From NCBI GenBank assembly GCA_018715585.1, contig DVLH01000064.1, positions 1 through 12,028 of the forward strand: a DNA stretch of 12,028 nucleotides, given 5' to 3'. The stretch is from Candidatus Aphodomonas merdavium (lineage in GTDB: Bacteria; Bacillota; Clostridia; Christensenellales; Aristaeellaceae). Positions 1-7,071 of the stretch are shown in pieces. Made by a program: the position numbers and the translations under genes. Every line of letters begins with the position of its first letter. Position 1 is the first letter of the stretch. The notes under the pieces were generated by a model, which did no database searches, was not told the origin of the DNA, and saw only the letters and a program-made list of their open reading frames with translations.

Positions 1-998
1 GCCAGGTTGAAAACGCGTTTGGCTATTGGGAGCGGGTGGGGCTTGTGCGCCGCGTGAGCGACAATCCGCCCGCCTATGCTTACGTTAACCTCAAACAGCT
101 GGAACTCAACCGCGCGCAGGACGACGACGGCCTCTACCGCTATGCCGATTTTAACAACAGCCTGCAGGCGCTCTTCGGGCCGGACCGGCTGCTGCATCCG
201 CAGGATTTTCAAATCGTTTACGGCTGGATTGAGGATTTGCGCCTGCCGGAAGAGGTTGTGCTGATGCTTGTCTCTTCCCTCATCCGCTCGCGCGGAAAGC
301 GCTTTGTGTTCAACAAGGCGGACGCCGTGGCGCGCGCCTGGGCGGATGCCGGCGTGCGCACGGAGGCGGAGGCGGAGGAGATGCTGCGCCGCTCGAGCGA
401 GCGCGGCGACGCCATCCGCCAGGTATACCGCAAGCTGGGCAAGCGCCACGCCATCTCCCAGCCGGACGAGGCGCTCTACGACAAATGGACCAAGGAATGG
501 GGCTTTACGCAAAAGACCATCCTGGCCGCGTGCGACGAGACGACAAAGGGCGTGCCCACGTTCGCTTACCTCAACGGGATTCTTGAGCGCATGCGCGCGC
601 AGGGCATTCGCGACGAGGAAGGGCTGCGCGAGGATGCGGCGATGGACGCGGCCGTCAAGGAGATGCTGCGCGAGGCGGGCATGCGCTCCGTCAGCCCCAA
701 CGCCGATAGCCGCTCGATGCTGGAATCCTTCCTGGCCGAAGGCTTTTCGCGCGAGGCGATTGTGCTGGCGGCGCAGCGCGTGGCGCGAAAGGGCGGGAAG
801 CTCGACGCGCTGCGGCGCACGCTGGACATCTGGAAGGAAGCCGGTGCGATGGACGCACAGAGCGCGCATGCCTATTTGCAGCGCGTGGACGAACGGCGCG
901 AGACGAAATCGACCGCCGAGCGCAAGGTGAACGCACAGCAGTATACCCAGCGCGAATACACGCGCGAGGAACTGGACAAGCTCTTTGAGGTGCTCTAA
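1..998 (+). CDS. DnaD-domain replication protein (5' end outside window)
   Basis: The reading frame is open from base 3 to the TAA at 996-998 with no stop before the window edge. The in-frame GTG at 36 is probably internal: the codons before it read like the usual DnaD N-terminal domain end (visible residues NAFGYWERVGLVRR). About 331 residues are visible. Residues 65-117, 152-206 and 233-286 each look like a DnaB_2/DDBH2 helical module (acidic residues, then GF or RL, a long helix, then a short hydrophobic helix ending in Gly plus a hydrophobic residue). The middle copy is the best (WTKEWGFTQ ... FAYLNGILE ... QGI). The C-terminal tail (QREYTREELDKLFE) is typical of clostridial DnaD-like proteins. 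In Bacillus, DnaD helps DnaA and DnaB/DnaI load the replicative helicase, binding DNA and remodelling it. The next gene is a helicase-loader ATPase, which fits a primosome role. The exact role here is inferred; a prophage-derived DnaD-like protein is the alternative. Confidence 0.85.
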   Translation, partial: QVENAFGYWERVGLVRRVSDNPPAYAYVNLKQLELNRAQDDDGLYRYADFNNSLQALFGPDRLLHPQDFQIVYGWIEDLRLPEEVVLMLVSSLIRSRGKRFVFNKADAVARAWADAGVRTEAEAEEMLRRSSERGDAIRQVYRKLGKRHAISQPDEALYDKWTKEWGFTQKTILAACDETTKGVPTFAYLNGILERMRAQGIRDEEGLREDAAMDAAVKEMLREAGMRSVSPNADSRSMLESFLAEGFSREAIVLAAQRVARKGGKLDALRRTLDIWKEAGAMDAQSAHAYLQRVDERRETKSTAERKVNAQQYTQREYTREELDKLFEVL

Positions 999-1982
999 AT
1001 GCGGCAGGAGTTGATTGAAGAAGTAAGCGCCGAGTTTGCGCGCCAGCGCGAGCGCAACGTGCAGGAACACGATGCGCGCGTGGAAAAGGCTACCGCAGCC
1101 GATCCGCGCATTGGCGCGTTGCTGAAAGAACGGCAGGAGCGCTTCCGCCTGGCAGCGCAGGAAGCGTTTCGCCGGCCCGAACAGGCGATGGAGCGGTCTG
1201 CCCGGCTGAAAGAGGAAATCGCCGCGATCAACGCACAAATCCGCGAGCGGCTGCTTGCGGCGGGGTTTCCCGAGGATTACCTGCAGCCCGTCTACCGCTG
1301 CCCCAAATGCAAGGATACCGGTTTCGTGGGCGAAGTCGTGCGCGAGCGGTGCGCGTGCTTTTTGCAGCGGCTCCGGCAGCGCAGCGTGGAGCGCGCCGGT
1401 GCAGGGCTCAATCCGAAGGAGACGTTCGAGCTGTTTTGTGCGGATGTCTTTGCGGACGCGCCGCTGCGCGAACGGCAGGGCCAGACGCAGCGCAGCTATA
1501 TGGAGCTCATGCGCGGGCGCTGCCAATCGTACGTGGACGCCTATCCGGACGATCCGCGGCGCAATCTGCTGTTGATTGGCGCGGCGGGCCTGGGCAAGAC
1601 GTACCTGCTTAACTGTATCGGCAACGCGCTGTCACAAAAGGGTGTCGTTGTGCTCAAGTTGACGAGCTACCAGCTCACGGACAGGATGCGCGCAGCCGTC
1701 TTTGAACACGATTGGGGCGCGTTTTCACAGGTGCTTGAAACGCCCGTGCTGCTGCTGGACGACCTGGGGGTCGAGCCGATGCTTAACAACGTGACCATCG
1801 AACAGCTCTTTACGCTGCTGAACGAGCGCGAATTAAACGGTTTGCATACGCTTATTAGCACCAATTTGCACCCGGAAGAGCTCAAGCAGCGCTATTCGGA
1901 GCGGATCAGCTCGCGCTTGTTGGACAGGCGCAGCACGTCGATTTTGCCTTTTTACGGCGAGGATGTGCGCCTGAGAGGTTGA
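999..1982 (+). CDS. DnaI/DnaC-like helicase-loader AAA+ ATPase
   Basis: The 327-residue protein begins with a charged, probably coiled-coil N-terminal region (about 1-90). A cysteine cluster follows (C101, C104, C118, C120; CPKCKDTG ... CACF) that probably binds zinc, as the N-terminal domain of Bacillus DnaI does. The AAA+ core has Walker A at 194-201 (GAAGLGKT, K200), Walker B at 250-255 (LLLLDD-type, D254/D255), a sensor-1 Asn in LISTNLHPEEL, and an arginine-finger-like segment ERISSRLLDR. Loaders of this family bind ATP and deliver the DnaB-type hexameric helicase to single-stranded DNA at origins or restart sites. ATG 999 directly follows the DnaD gene stop, and a GAGGTG ribosome site (987-992) lies inside that gene, so the two are co-translated. 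I leave out a symbol because dnaI and dnaC naming varies in Clostridia. Confidence 0.9.
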   Translation: MRQELIEEVSAEFARQRERNVQEHDARVEKATAADPRIGALLKERQERFRLAAQEAFRRPEQAMERSARLKEEIAAINAQIRERLLAAGFPEDYLQPVYRCPKCKDTGFVGEVVRERCACFLQRLRQRSVERAGAGLNPKETFELFCADVFADAPLRERQGQTQRSYMELMRGRCQSYVDAYPDDPRRNLLLIGAAGLGKTYLLNCIGNALSQKGVVVLKLTSYQLTDRMRAAVFEHDWGAFSQVLETPVLLLDDLGVEPMLNNVTIEQLFTLLNERELNGLHTLISTNLHPEELKQRYSERISSRLLDRRSTSILPFYGEDVRLRG

Positions 1983-1984
1983 GA

Positions 1985-3193
1985 ATGAAGAAAGAAAAAT
2001 GGGATGTGCTGGCGGCTTTTCTGGCAGGGCTCTTTGCGCTTACGCTTGTGGCGCTGTGGTATGCGCGGCAGACGGGCGCGGATTTTTTTGCGCACTGCCT
2101 GGCCGACAGCTATACGCTGCAGGCGCTCGCATGGCGCGCGGGGAAGATGACGATTGACGGCGATTATCCCTGGCTGGAACTGGCCATCTTTGAGGGAAAA
2201 CAATATTTGAGCTTCCCGCCCGTGCCGACACTGCCGCTTTTTGTGCTGACGTTTTTTTTCGGCGGGGAGACGCCCAGCGGCGCGCTGACGCTGCTGTATC
2301 TGCTCGGCGGCTATGCGGCGGGGTTTTTCCTGTGCGCGCGGCGCATGCGCCCGGGCAGCGCGGCGCTGCTTTCGCTGTTTGTGTGCGCGGGAGGAAGCCT
2401 GATGGACGTGGCCGTCTCTGACGGAAGCTTTTGCGGCGCGGTGTGGTATCAGGCGCAGATGCTGGCGTTTTTGCTGACGATGCTGGCGTTTTTGCTGCTG
2501 GACGGAAAAAGCCGCCGCGGATGGTATTGGGGACTTGTCTGCTATGCGCTGGCAATTGGTTGCCGGCCGTTTAACATCGCGATGGCGCCTGCCGTGCTGT
2601 GGCTGCTGGCCGTTCGGCTTAGCGGCGGCAAGCCGCGGCTGAACACGGTGCGCGCCATGATCCCGTTTTGCATTGCACCGTTTTGCATCGGCTGCGCGTA
2701 TGGATGCTACAACTTGGCGCGATTTGGAAGCTTTTTTGAGTTCGGACATGTATATTTGCCGGAATACGTCCAGAGCGGCGACGAGGTGTTCTCGCTGCGC
2801 TATGTAATGGGCAACGTCCGTTCGCTGCTGCGCTGGCCGTCTTTGGCGGACGGGCAGCTCGTGATGCCGGCGGCGGGCGGGTTTGCCGTGGTGCTGACGC
2901 AACCGCAGCTGTTTCTGGCGCTGGGATGGACGGTTTGGCGTGCATGCCGGCGGCGCTTGTGTGCGTTGGATGCCGTGACCGCAGGGTGCATCTGTTTGCA
3001 GGCGTGCGCGCTGCTGCTGCATCGCACCCTCGGCGGTTGGCAGTATGGGGCGCGGTATTTTTGCGACATGCTGCCCGCCGTGCTGTACCTGCGCGCCCGC
3101 ATGGGACGCGAGCTGCCCGCGTGGGAGGCGTCGGTCAATGGCGGGGCGATGACGTTTAACCTGCTGGCTTCCGTGATGTTCCACGCGATGTAG
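1985..3193 (+). CDS. Multi-pass membrane protein, GT-C glycosyltransferase-like
   Basis: A 402-residue protein with many hydrophobic segments (about 8-26, 82-93, 100-117, 124-140, 155-172, 180-210, 223-243, 296-317, 330-345, 357-370 and 388-400). Features that recall GT-C (GT39/PMT-like) transferases are an Asp-containing loop after TM1 (LADSYTLQALAW), a luminal-type motif YLSFPPVPTLPL near 74-85, ARFGSFFEFG at 245-254 and GGWQYGARYF near 350-359. Such enzymes move a sugar from a polyprenyl phosphate carrier on the outer membrane face, but I cannot see a proven catalytic set, so the function is inferred. I chose ATG 1985 because GAGAGG (1973-1978) lies six bases before it; a TTG at 1979 would overlap the previous stop. 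The gene is two bases from the helicase loader, and both probably share one transcript ending at the 3227-3245 terminator. Confidence 0.7.
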   Translation: MKKEKWDVLAAFLAGLFALTLVALWYARQTGADFFAHCLADSYTLQALAWRAGKMTIDGDYPWLELAIFEGKQYLSFPPVPTLPLFVLTFFFGGETPSGALTLLYLLGGYAAGFFLCARRMRPGSAALLSLFVCAGGSLMDVAVSDGSFCGAVWYQAQMLAFLLTMLAFLLLDGKSRRGWYWGLVCYALAIGCRPFNIAMAPAVLWLLAVRLSGGKPRLNTVRAMIPFCIAPFCIGCAYGCYNLARFGSFFEFGHVYLPEYVQSGDEVFSLRYVMGNVRSLLRWPSLADGQLVMPAAGGFAVVLTQPQLFLALGWTVWRACRRRLCALDAVTAGCICLQACALLLHRTLGGWQYGARYFCDMLPAVLYLRARMGRELPAWEASVNGGAMTFNLLASVMFHAM

Positions 3194-3226
3194 CGCCGGG
3201 GTGGCGCCGCAGCGCGGGATCACCTT

Positions 3227-3245
3227 GCCCCGAAAGGGGCTTTTT
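3227..3245 (+). terminator. Rho-independent terminator after the membrane protein gene
   Basis: A perfect 5-bp GCCCC/GGGGC stem (3227-3231 with 3236-3240) carries a stable GAAA tetraloop and is followed directly by TTTTTG. It lies 34 bases after the membrane protein stop and would end the DnaD-loader-membrane protein transcript. Confidence 0.75.
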
Positions 3246-3473
3246 GTTTGCCTGCGCCATGGGGCGCAGGGGTTCCCGGCGGTGAATTTGGAAGAAGGCA
3301 GGCGCCGCTGCGGCGCTCAGCCTCTTTTCGGACCCTCCGCCCGGCTTGCCGTCCTGAAGCGAGCGGCTTTCAGCCTTTTGTGCGCTGCTTTCCCGCTATG
3401 CACGGAAAAGGACATGAAAAAAAGAGCGTTTTAAGCGCTGCCGGAAGGTTTGACCGGCCGTCCGCCTGCAAGC
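3246..3473. other. Gene-free stretch between convergent genes, with hairpins
   Basis: No convincing gene lies here. The open frames that cross it have no ribosome site and no recognisable protein. Two GC-rich hairpins are visible: CCTGCGCC/GGCGCAGG (3251-3258 with 3263-3270, loop ATGG), and GCGCCG/CGGCGC (3302-3307 with 3311-3316), which extends imperfectly to about 3291-3328 and ends in TTTT. They may be back-up terminators or part of a dispersed intergenic repeat; a single window cannot show which. Confidence 0.5.
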
Positions 3474-3505
3474 AATAAAAAAACCCCGGGCATACGCCCG
3501 GGGTT
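3474..3505 (-). terminator. Rho-independent terminator of the epimerase-thioredoxin operon
   Basis: Read on the - strand, a perfect 10-bp stem (AACCCCGGGC with GCCCGGGGTT; arms 3496-3505 and 3482-3491) with a 4-base loop is followed by seven T residues, then ATT. It starts about ten bases after the stop of the thioredoxin-fold gene. This is a very strong intrinsic terminator. Confidence 0.92.
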
Positions 3506-3515
3506 CCATAATGCT

Positions 3516-4052
3516 TTAAACTGCGGTGAGCTCTTCAAAAACGGTTTCCCAATCGCCCTGGGCCAGGCCGCCGTAGGTGGCATAGGCGATGTTGCCGTCG
3601 CTGTCGACGACAAAGAAGGTGGGGAAATAGCTGATGATGGACATGACGGCAAACAGGTTGTCGTCCGGGATCAGCACCGGATAAGGAATTTCCAGCGATT
3701 CTTTAAGCGTCTTGGCATCCTCGACGACGTCCTCTTCCAGCTCGCCCGTCTCATAGCTGCGCGTGTCGGTCATGACGCTGACAGCCTGCACGGTTGCGCC
3801 GCCCTGCGCGTTATATGCATCCAGGAAGGCAATCAGCTCCGGCGTGCACTGATGGCACGCGGAGCACCATGTGGCGGAGTACATAACGATGGTGTAATCG
3901 GCCTGCGCGTAAATGTCGCTGGAGATCGCCTCGCCCTCGATCGTTTCCGCCTCGAAAGGCACGAAGGGGACGGGTTCCTCGGACTCCGCCAGGCAAACGG
4001 CGGGCAGCAGGCAGAGCGCAAGCAGCAGGGCTAGCATCTGTTTTGTCTTCAT
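3516..4052 (-). CDS. Exported TlpA/ResA-like thioredoxin-fold protein
   Basis: The 178-residue protein starts with a Sec-type signal peptide: KTK, then a Leu/Ala-rich core, with likely cleavage after A22 (CLA|ESEE). C20 is not in a good lipobox, so a lipoprotein is less likely. The mature part has the redox motif WCSAC (C63, C66) at the start of a helix, an additional C69, and the cis-proline loop YFPTFF (P144) typical of thioredoxin folds. The insert between them (VSVMTD ... IPYPVLIPDD) matches TlpA/ResA/AhpC-TSA relatives. It should act outside the membrane as a thiol-disulfide reductase or exchange protein; its substrate is unknown. ATG 4052 overlaps the stop of the upstream gene by one base (TAATG), with GAGGTGA inside that gene as its ribosome site, so translation is coupled. 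Confidence 0.85.
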   Translation of the reverse strand: MKTKQMLALLLALCLLPAVCLAESEEPVPFVPFEAETIEGEAISSDIYAQADYTIVMYSATWCSACHQCTPELIAFLDAYNAQGGATVQAVSVMTDTRSYETGELEEDVVEDAKTLKESLEIPYPVLIPDDNLFAVMSIISYFPTFFVVDSDGNIAYATYGGLAQGDWETVFEELTAV

Positions 4053-4729
4053 TAATACTTCACCTCATAATTGGCGCCATGGATCCCCGGGTAAGCGCCT
4101 TGGTCGATCAGTTCACGGTTTTCATTGTGGCAAATGAGCCATTTATCGCGTGCAAAGAGCAATCTGCCGTCGCCGTCATCTGCCGGGGCGGGATAACGGA
4201 GCGGGGCGTTTGTGCCGCGCGGCAGCACGACGATGCTGCAAAAGCCCCCGTCGTTTGCCTGGCAGGGAGCATAGTGCAGCGTGGTGGCATAGAGCTCGAC
4301 GGTCGTCCCTGCGGGCACAAAGAACGCTTGCACGCAGGAGGCGTCCAGCTCAAATCCCTCCATCGCCTGCTGTGGCGCAAGCAGCAGCACCAGGTCCGTT
4401 ACGGCAATATTGTGCTCGCTGGAACGGTGATATTCCAGCGCATCCATGCGGTGGTTATATCCCCAGCAGCAGCCGATCTCCGTATCGCTTTCCCCGCGCA
4501 GCACGCGCAGGACGCTGTCGCCGCTGCGAAGCGCTTCAAGCGCAGGAATGGAGCGCTCGTAGCAGACGCCGCCTGCGGGCATGGGGCAGCTTTCCTGGCA
4601 CGCCTGGATGAGTGCGGCGGCGTCAAAATCGACCACACGGCCGAACGGACGGAACGCCGGATCCGAAACGGAATGGAAGGGAAGCTCCGGGTTGCATTTG
4701 CGCAAAAGCGCCAGCTGGGAAAGAATCAT
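4052..4729 (-). CDS. DUF4867-type protein, probably cupin-like
   Basis: The 225-residue protein has no signal peptide or membrane segment. Recognisable stretches are ALEYHRSSEHNIAVTDLVLLL, VPAGTTVELYATTLHYAPC, and IVVLPRGTNAPL. From memory these match the DUF4867 family found in many Clostridia, whose function is not established. The VPAGT...LHYAP segment resembles the barrel of cupin or ureidoglycolate-lyase-like proteins, with conserved His and Glu residues that could hold a metal; this is inference. I chose ATG 4729 over a longer in-frame start at 4849 because it forms an ATGA overlap with the epimerase stop and has AAGAGGTG (4736-4743) at a good distance. The longer version would read through epimerase codons with a low-complexity Arg/His-rich sequence. 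The position between a sugar epimerase and an exported redox protein suggests carbohydrate metabolism. Confidence 0.75.
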   Translation of the reverse strand: MILSQLALLRKCNPELPFHSVSDPAFRPFGRVVDFDAAALIQACQESCPMPAGGVCYERSIPALEALRSGDSVLRVLRGESDTEIGCCWGYNHRMDALEYHRSSEHNIAVTDLVLLLAPQQAMEGFELDASCVQAFFVPAGTTVELYATTLHYAPCQANDGGFCSIVVLPRGTNAPLRYPAPADDGDGRLLFARDKWLICHNENRELIDQGAYPGIHGANYEVKY

Positions 4730-5616
4730 TTGCAACACCTCTTTTCTTGCATGTCGTTTGAAGTGGATTCCATGACCGTAATTGTGTGCTCGCGAATGTC
4801 GCGTTCGCCCGGGCGCAGGCAAATCGCGCCGCGCTTGTGTTCGATGCATCCGTCGCTGTCGGTATAATCCGGGCCATTCGTCCAGGGCTCAATGCATAGA
4901 AACGGTGCGCCCGGCTTTGTCCAGAGCAGCACGCTGCCGTATCCGGCAAAGTCTACGCATACCGCACGGCCGTCAAAGCGGCTGCGCAGTGTGACGCTCT
5001 TAGAGCGCAGGCCGGAAAATACGAGCGCATCGTTTTGAAAGTCGCTGTCTTTCAGCGCGAGCACGCCGCCCGGCGCGGCGATTGGCGCCGTCTCATGCGT
5101 GAGCAAATTGCCGTCAAGGACGCCAATGCGCAGCGGTTCTTCCTGCGAGAAGGCGACCTCATAGTGCGCTATGCCTTCCGGCGTGGCGTACCCTTCATGG
5201 CCGCCGACGCAGAAATAAAACGGCTCCCTGCCGCAGTTGTCCGTAATGTGCGCCACGCGCAGCGAACGGCCTACAAGCGTAAAGCGGACGCGGAACGCAT
5301 AGTCAAAGGGAAAACCGGCGTCAAACGCCTGGCAGAGAAACGTTGCCGACGTTTCGCAGGCTTCATCCACGGCAAAGCGCTGCGTGCGGACAAAACCGTG
5401 CGGGGGCATTTCGTATGTTTTTCCGGCGAGGGTGTAGCGGTTGTGGCGCAGCGCGCCGGCGATGGGGAAGAGCACGGGCGCGCGCGCAGCCCAGAAAGGC
5501 GAGTCGCCCTGATAGAGCCGTTCCATGCCGGCGGCGTCGCGGAGGCTTTGCAGCTCCGCCCCCAAAGGGCTGATCTGCGCCGTGAGCAGGCCGTTGCGCA
5601 GCGTGACGGTGTCCAT
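4726..5616 (-). CDS. Aldose 1-epimerase family protein (LacX-like mutarotase)
   Basis: The 296-residue protein is full length for the galactose mutarotase-like/LacX group, which interconverts alpha and beta anomers of free or phosphorylated hexoses in the cytoplasm. Visible signatures are FWAARAPVLFPIAGAL (41-56), MPPHGFVR with H73, the second histidine motif VGGHEGY with H140, and the acid motif CIEPWTNGPD with E243, which should be the catalytic base. Most relatives have GGHPAF or GGHPGF rather than GGHEGY, so this is a subfamily variant that keeps the key histidine. ATG 5616 is preceded by AAAGGAG at a 6-7 base distance. It is the first gene of a three-gene operon with its own promoter (5668-5696). 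The sugar substrate cannot be told from sequence. Confidence 0.87.
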   Translation of the reverse strand: MDTVTLRNGLLTAQISPLGAELQSLRDAAGMERLYQGDSPFWAARAPVLFPIAGALRHNRYTLAGKTYEMPPHGFVRTQRFAVDEACETSATFLCQAFDAGFPFDYAFRVRFTLVGRSLRVAHITDNCGREPFYFCVGGHEGYATPEGIAHYEVAFSQEEPLRIGVLDGNLLTHETAPIAAPGGVLALKDSDFQNDALVFSGLRSKSVTLRSRFDGRAVCVDFAGYGSVLLWTKPGAPFLCIEPWTNGPDYTDSDGCIEHKRGAICLRPGERDIREHTITVMESTSNDMQEKRCCK

Positions 5617-5667
5617 CGCCTTCTCCTTTCACCCCGGCGTTGCCGGTTGTGGGGTTAAAACAAAAAC

Positions 5668-5696
5668 ACTATACCATAGGATGGGGAGAAACGCAA
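5668..5696 (-). promoter_or_regulatory. Sigma-A-type promoter of the epimerase operon
   Basis: On the - strand, TTGCGT (5691-5696) and TATAGT (5668-5673) are separated by 17 bases. Transcription would start near 5661, giving a leader of about 45 bases. The leader contains a small inverted repeat, CCGGC/GCCGG (5642-5646 with 5634-5638), extendable by CCCC/GGGG, just before the ribosome site. I see no terminator between the MFS gene and this promoter, so read-through from the MFS gene is possible. Confidence 0.65.
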
Positions 5697-5713
5697 ACAT
5701 GCGCTGCGGCGGT

Positions 5714-6913
5714 TTAAGAACGGCGCTTGTAACCGCGCAGCAGCAGGCAGCCTGCCGCAAGCAGCAGCGGGAAGGCGCTGGCGGCAAGCAGGCCCATCTT
5801 CAGCCCTGCACCGGCGCCTCCTGCGGCTTCCAGCCGGCCGGAGATCAGCCCGACGAGCCCCGGCCCGGCCGCGCAACCGATATCCCCGCCCAGCGCCAGC
5901 AGCGAAAACAAAAGCGTGCCACCGCCGGGGATCGCGGCGGAGGCCAGCAACAGCGTCCCCGGCCACATCACACCCACGAAAAAACCTGCCGCGGCGCAGC
6001 CGGCAAGCGCCAGCAACGGCTGCGGCGAGAAGATTGCAAGAAAATAACTGCCGATACAAAACAGGGAGCAAAACAGCAGCGCGCGGCGCGTGTTCAGCCG
6101 TTTGCCAAAGAGGCCGTAGAGCAGGCGGGAAATACCCATCAATACGGCAAACATGCACGGCCCCAGCAGATCGCCCGTGGATTTGCTTACGTTCAGCCCC
6201 GCTTCGGCGAAGAGGGACGACCATTGGCTGATCGATTGCTCTGACGCACCCGAGCAGATCATCAGCAGCAGGAATAGCCAGAAAAGCTTGTTTTTCGCCA
6301 GCGTGAACAGGCCCGCGTGGTGCAGCATGGCGTCAAAGCTTGCGAGCGGCACTGCCAGGAACATCGCTCCGCCTGCCAGCGGGACAAGCGTCCAAAACAG
6401 GGCAAGAAAGCGCCATGCACCAACGCCCAGGACAGCAAAATACGCCGTGGACAGCAGCACCACGGCCACGTGCCCCCAGCAATAGAACGAGTGCAGCAGG
6501 CCCATGGCCTTTTCTTTCTCCTCGCCCGGCAGCGAGTCGATGATGGGGCTTGCGAGCACTTCGATCAGCCCTCCGCCCACCGCCGACGTCCCCACCGAGA
6601 GCAATAGGCCGGCAAAAGGCGGCAATAAATAAGGAAGAATGCCCAGCATGGCCAACCCGGCTGCGCTGCAAGCATGGGCCAAGACCATCGCCTTGCGGCA
6701 GCCAATACGGTCCACCAGCGCGGAGCCAAGGCTATCGATGACCATCTGAATGACGAAATTGACGGAAATGAGCAGGCCGATCTGCTCCAGCGCAACGCCA
6801 AACTGCGTGTGAAATGCCAGAAACAGCAGCGGGGGCAGGTTGTTGGTGACGGCTTGGGTGATAATGCCAAGATAGCAGGCGCGCGCGGTGTGCTTGGCTG
6901 TCAGCTTTCTCAT
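5714..6913 (-). CDS. MFS transporter, FHS/fucose-permease-like, 12 TM
   Basis: The 399-residue protein has about twelve hydrophobic segments and the usual MFS length. The loop after TM2 carries a motif-A-like DRIGCRKAM. The conserved stretch LLHSFYCWGHVAVVLLS and the second-half GDLLGPCMFAVLMG, then GVMWPGTLLLAS, are familiar from a clostridial family related to FucP. It most likely moves a sugar or other small polar solute with protons across the cytoplasmic membrane; the substrate is unknown. I chose ATG 6913 because AGGGAGG ends nine bases before it. The in-frame ATG at 6922 directly abuts that ribosome site, and the longer open frame to 7117 would run through the promoter and the S10 control region. 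The neighbouring epimerase supports sugar transport, as inference only. Confidence 0.85.
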   Translation of the reverse strand: MRKLTAKHTARACYLGIITQAVTNNLPPLLFLAFHTQFGVALEQIGLLISVNFVIQMVIDSLGSALVDRIGCRKAMVLAHACSAAGLAMLGILPYLLPPFAGLLLSVGTSAVGGGLIEVLASPIIDSLPGEEKEKAMGLLHSFYCWGHVAVVLLSTAYFAVLGVGAWRFLALFWTLVPLAGGAMFLAVPLASFDAMLHHAGLFTLAKNKLFWLFLLLMICSGASEQSISQWSSLFAEAGLNVSKSTGDLLGPCMFAVLMGISRLLYGLFGKRLNTRRALLFCSLFCIGSYFLAIFSPQPLLALAGCAAAGFFVGVMWPGTLLLASAAIPGGGTLLFSLLALGGDIGCAAGPGLVGLISGRLEAAGGAGAGLKMGLLAASAFPLLLAAGCLLLRGYKRRS

Positions 6914-6922
6914 GCGGTGCAT

Positions 6923-6929
6923 CCTCCCT
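6923..6929 (-). promoter_or_regulatory. Ribosome binding site that fixes the MFS start
   Basis: AGGGAGG on the - strand lies nine bases from ATG 6913 and zero bases from ATG 6922, so 6913 is the usable start. The first GGGA can pair with an upstream TCCC (loop of four), forming a small hairpin over the site that could lower initiation. Confidence 0.6.
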
Positions 6930-6955
6930 GTAGGGATGGTAAAAAAAACCAGCTC

Positions 6956-6984
6956 ATTATAGCATCGACATGGCGGGCGGACAA
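6956..6984 (-). promoter_or_regulatory. Sigma-A-type promoter of the MFS gene
   Basis: On the - strand, TTGTCC (6979-6984) and a perfect TATAAT (6956-6961) are separated by 17 bases. Transcription would start near 6949 and give a leader of about 36 bases that contains a run of eight T residues. It is divergent from the S10 promoter, with about 130 bases between the two -35 elements. Confidence 0.8.
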
Positions 6985-7071
6985 GATGTAGGCGAACAGA
7001 AAACACACGGAACTGTGTGCATGTGCGGGTGGATGAGGGCCGGAATGAACGCAGCGCGCGGCCGGAATGGC
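6985..7071. promoter_or_regulatory. Divergent control region with short repeats
   Basis: This stretch lies between the MFS and S10 promoters. It holds an inverted repeat CACAC/GTGTG (7004-7008 with 7015-7019) and a 10-base direct repeat GGCCGGAATG at 7038-7047 and 7060-7069, 22 bases apart. These could be regulator sites; none matches an operator I recognise. Confidence 0.35.

Noticed and set aside
1952..3223. Arg/Gln/His-rich frame antisense to the membrane protein gene
   Set aside because: Its composition is that of an antisense shadow, and the + strand frame has clear membrane segments and a ribosome site.
3201..3434. Possible small protein after the first terminator
   Set aside because: GTG start with no ribosome site, crosses the terminator and both hairpins, and no familiar sequence.
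4043..4867. + strand frame opposite the DUF4867 gene
   Set aside because: The - strand frame has the family motifs, ribosome site and ATGA coupling; this one has none.
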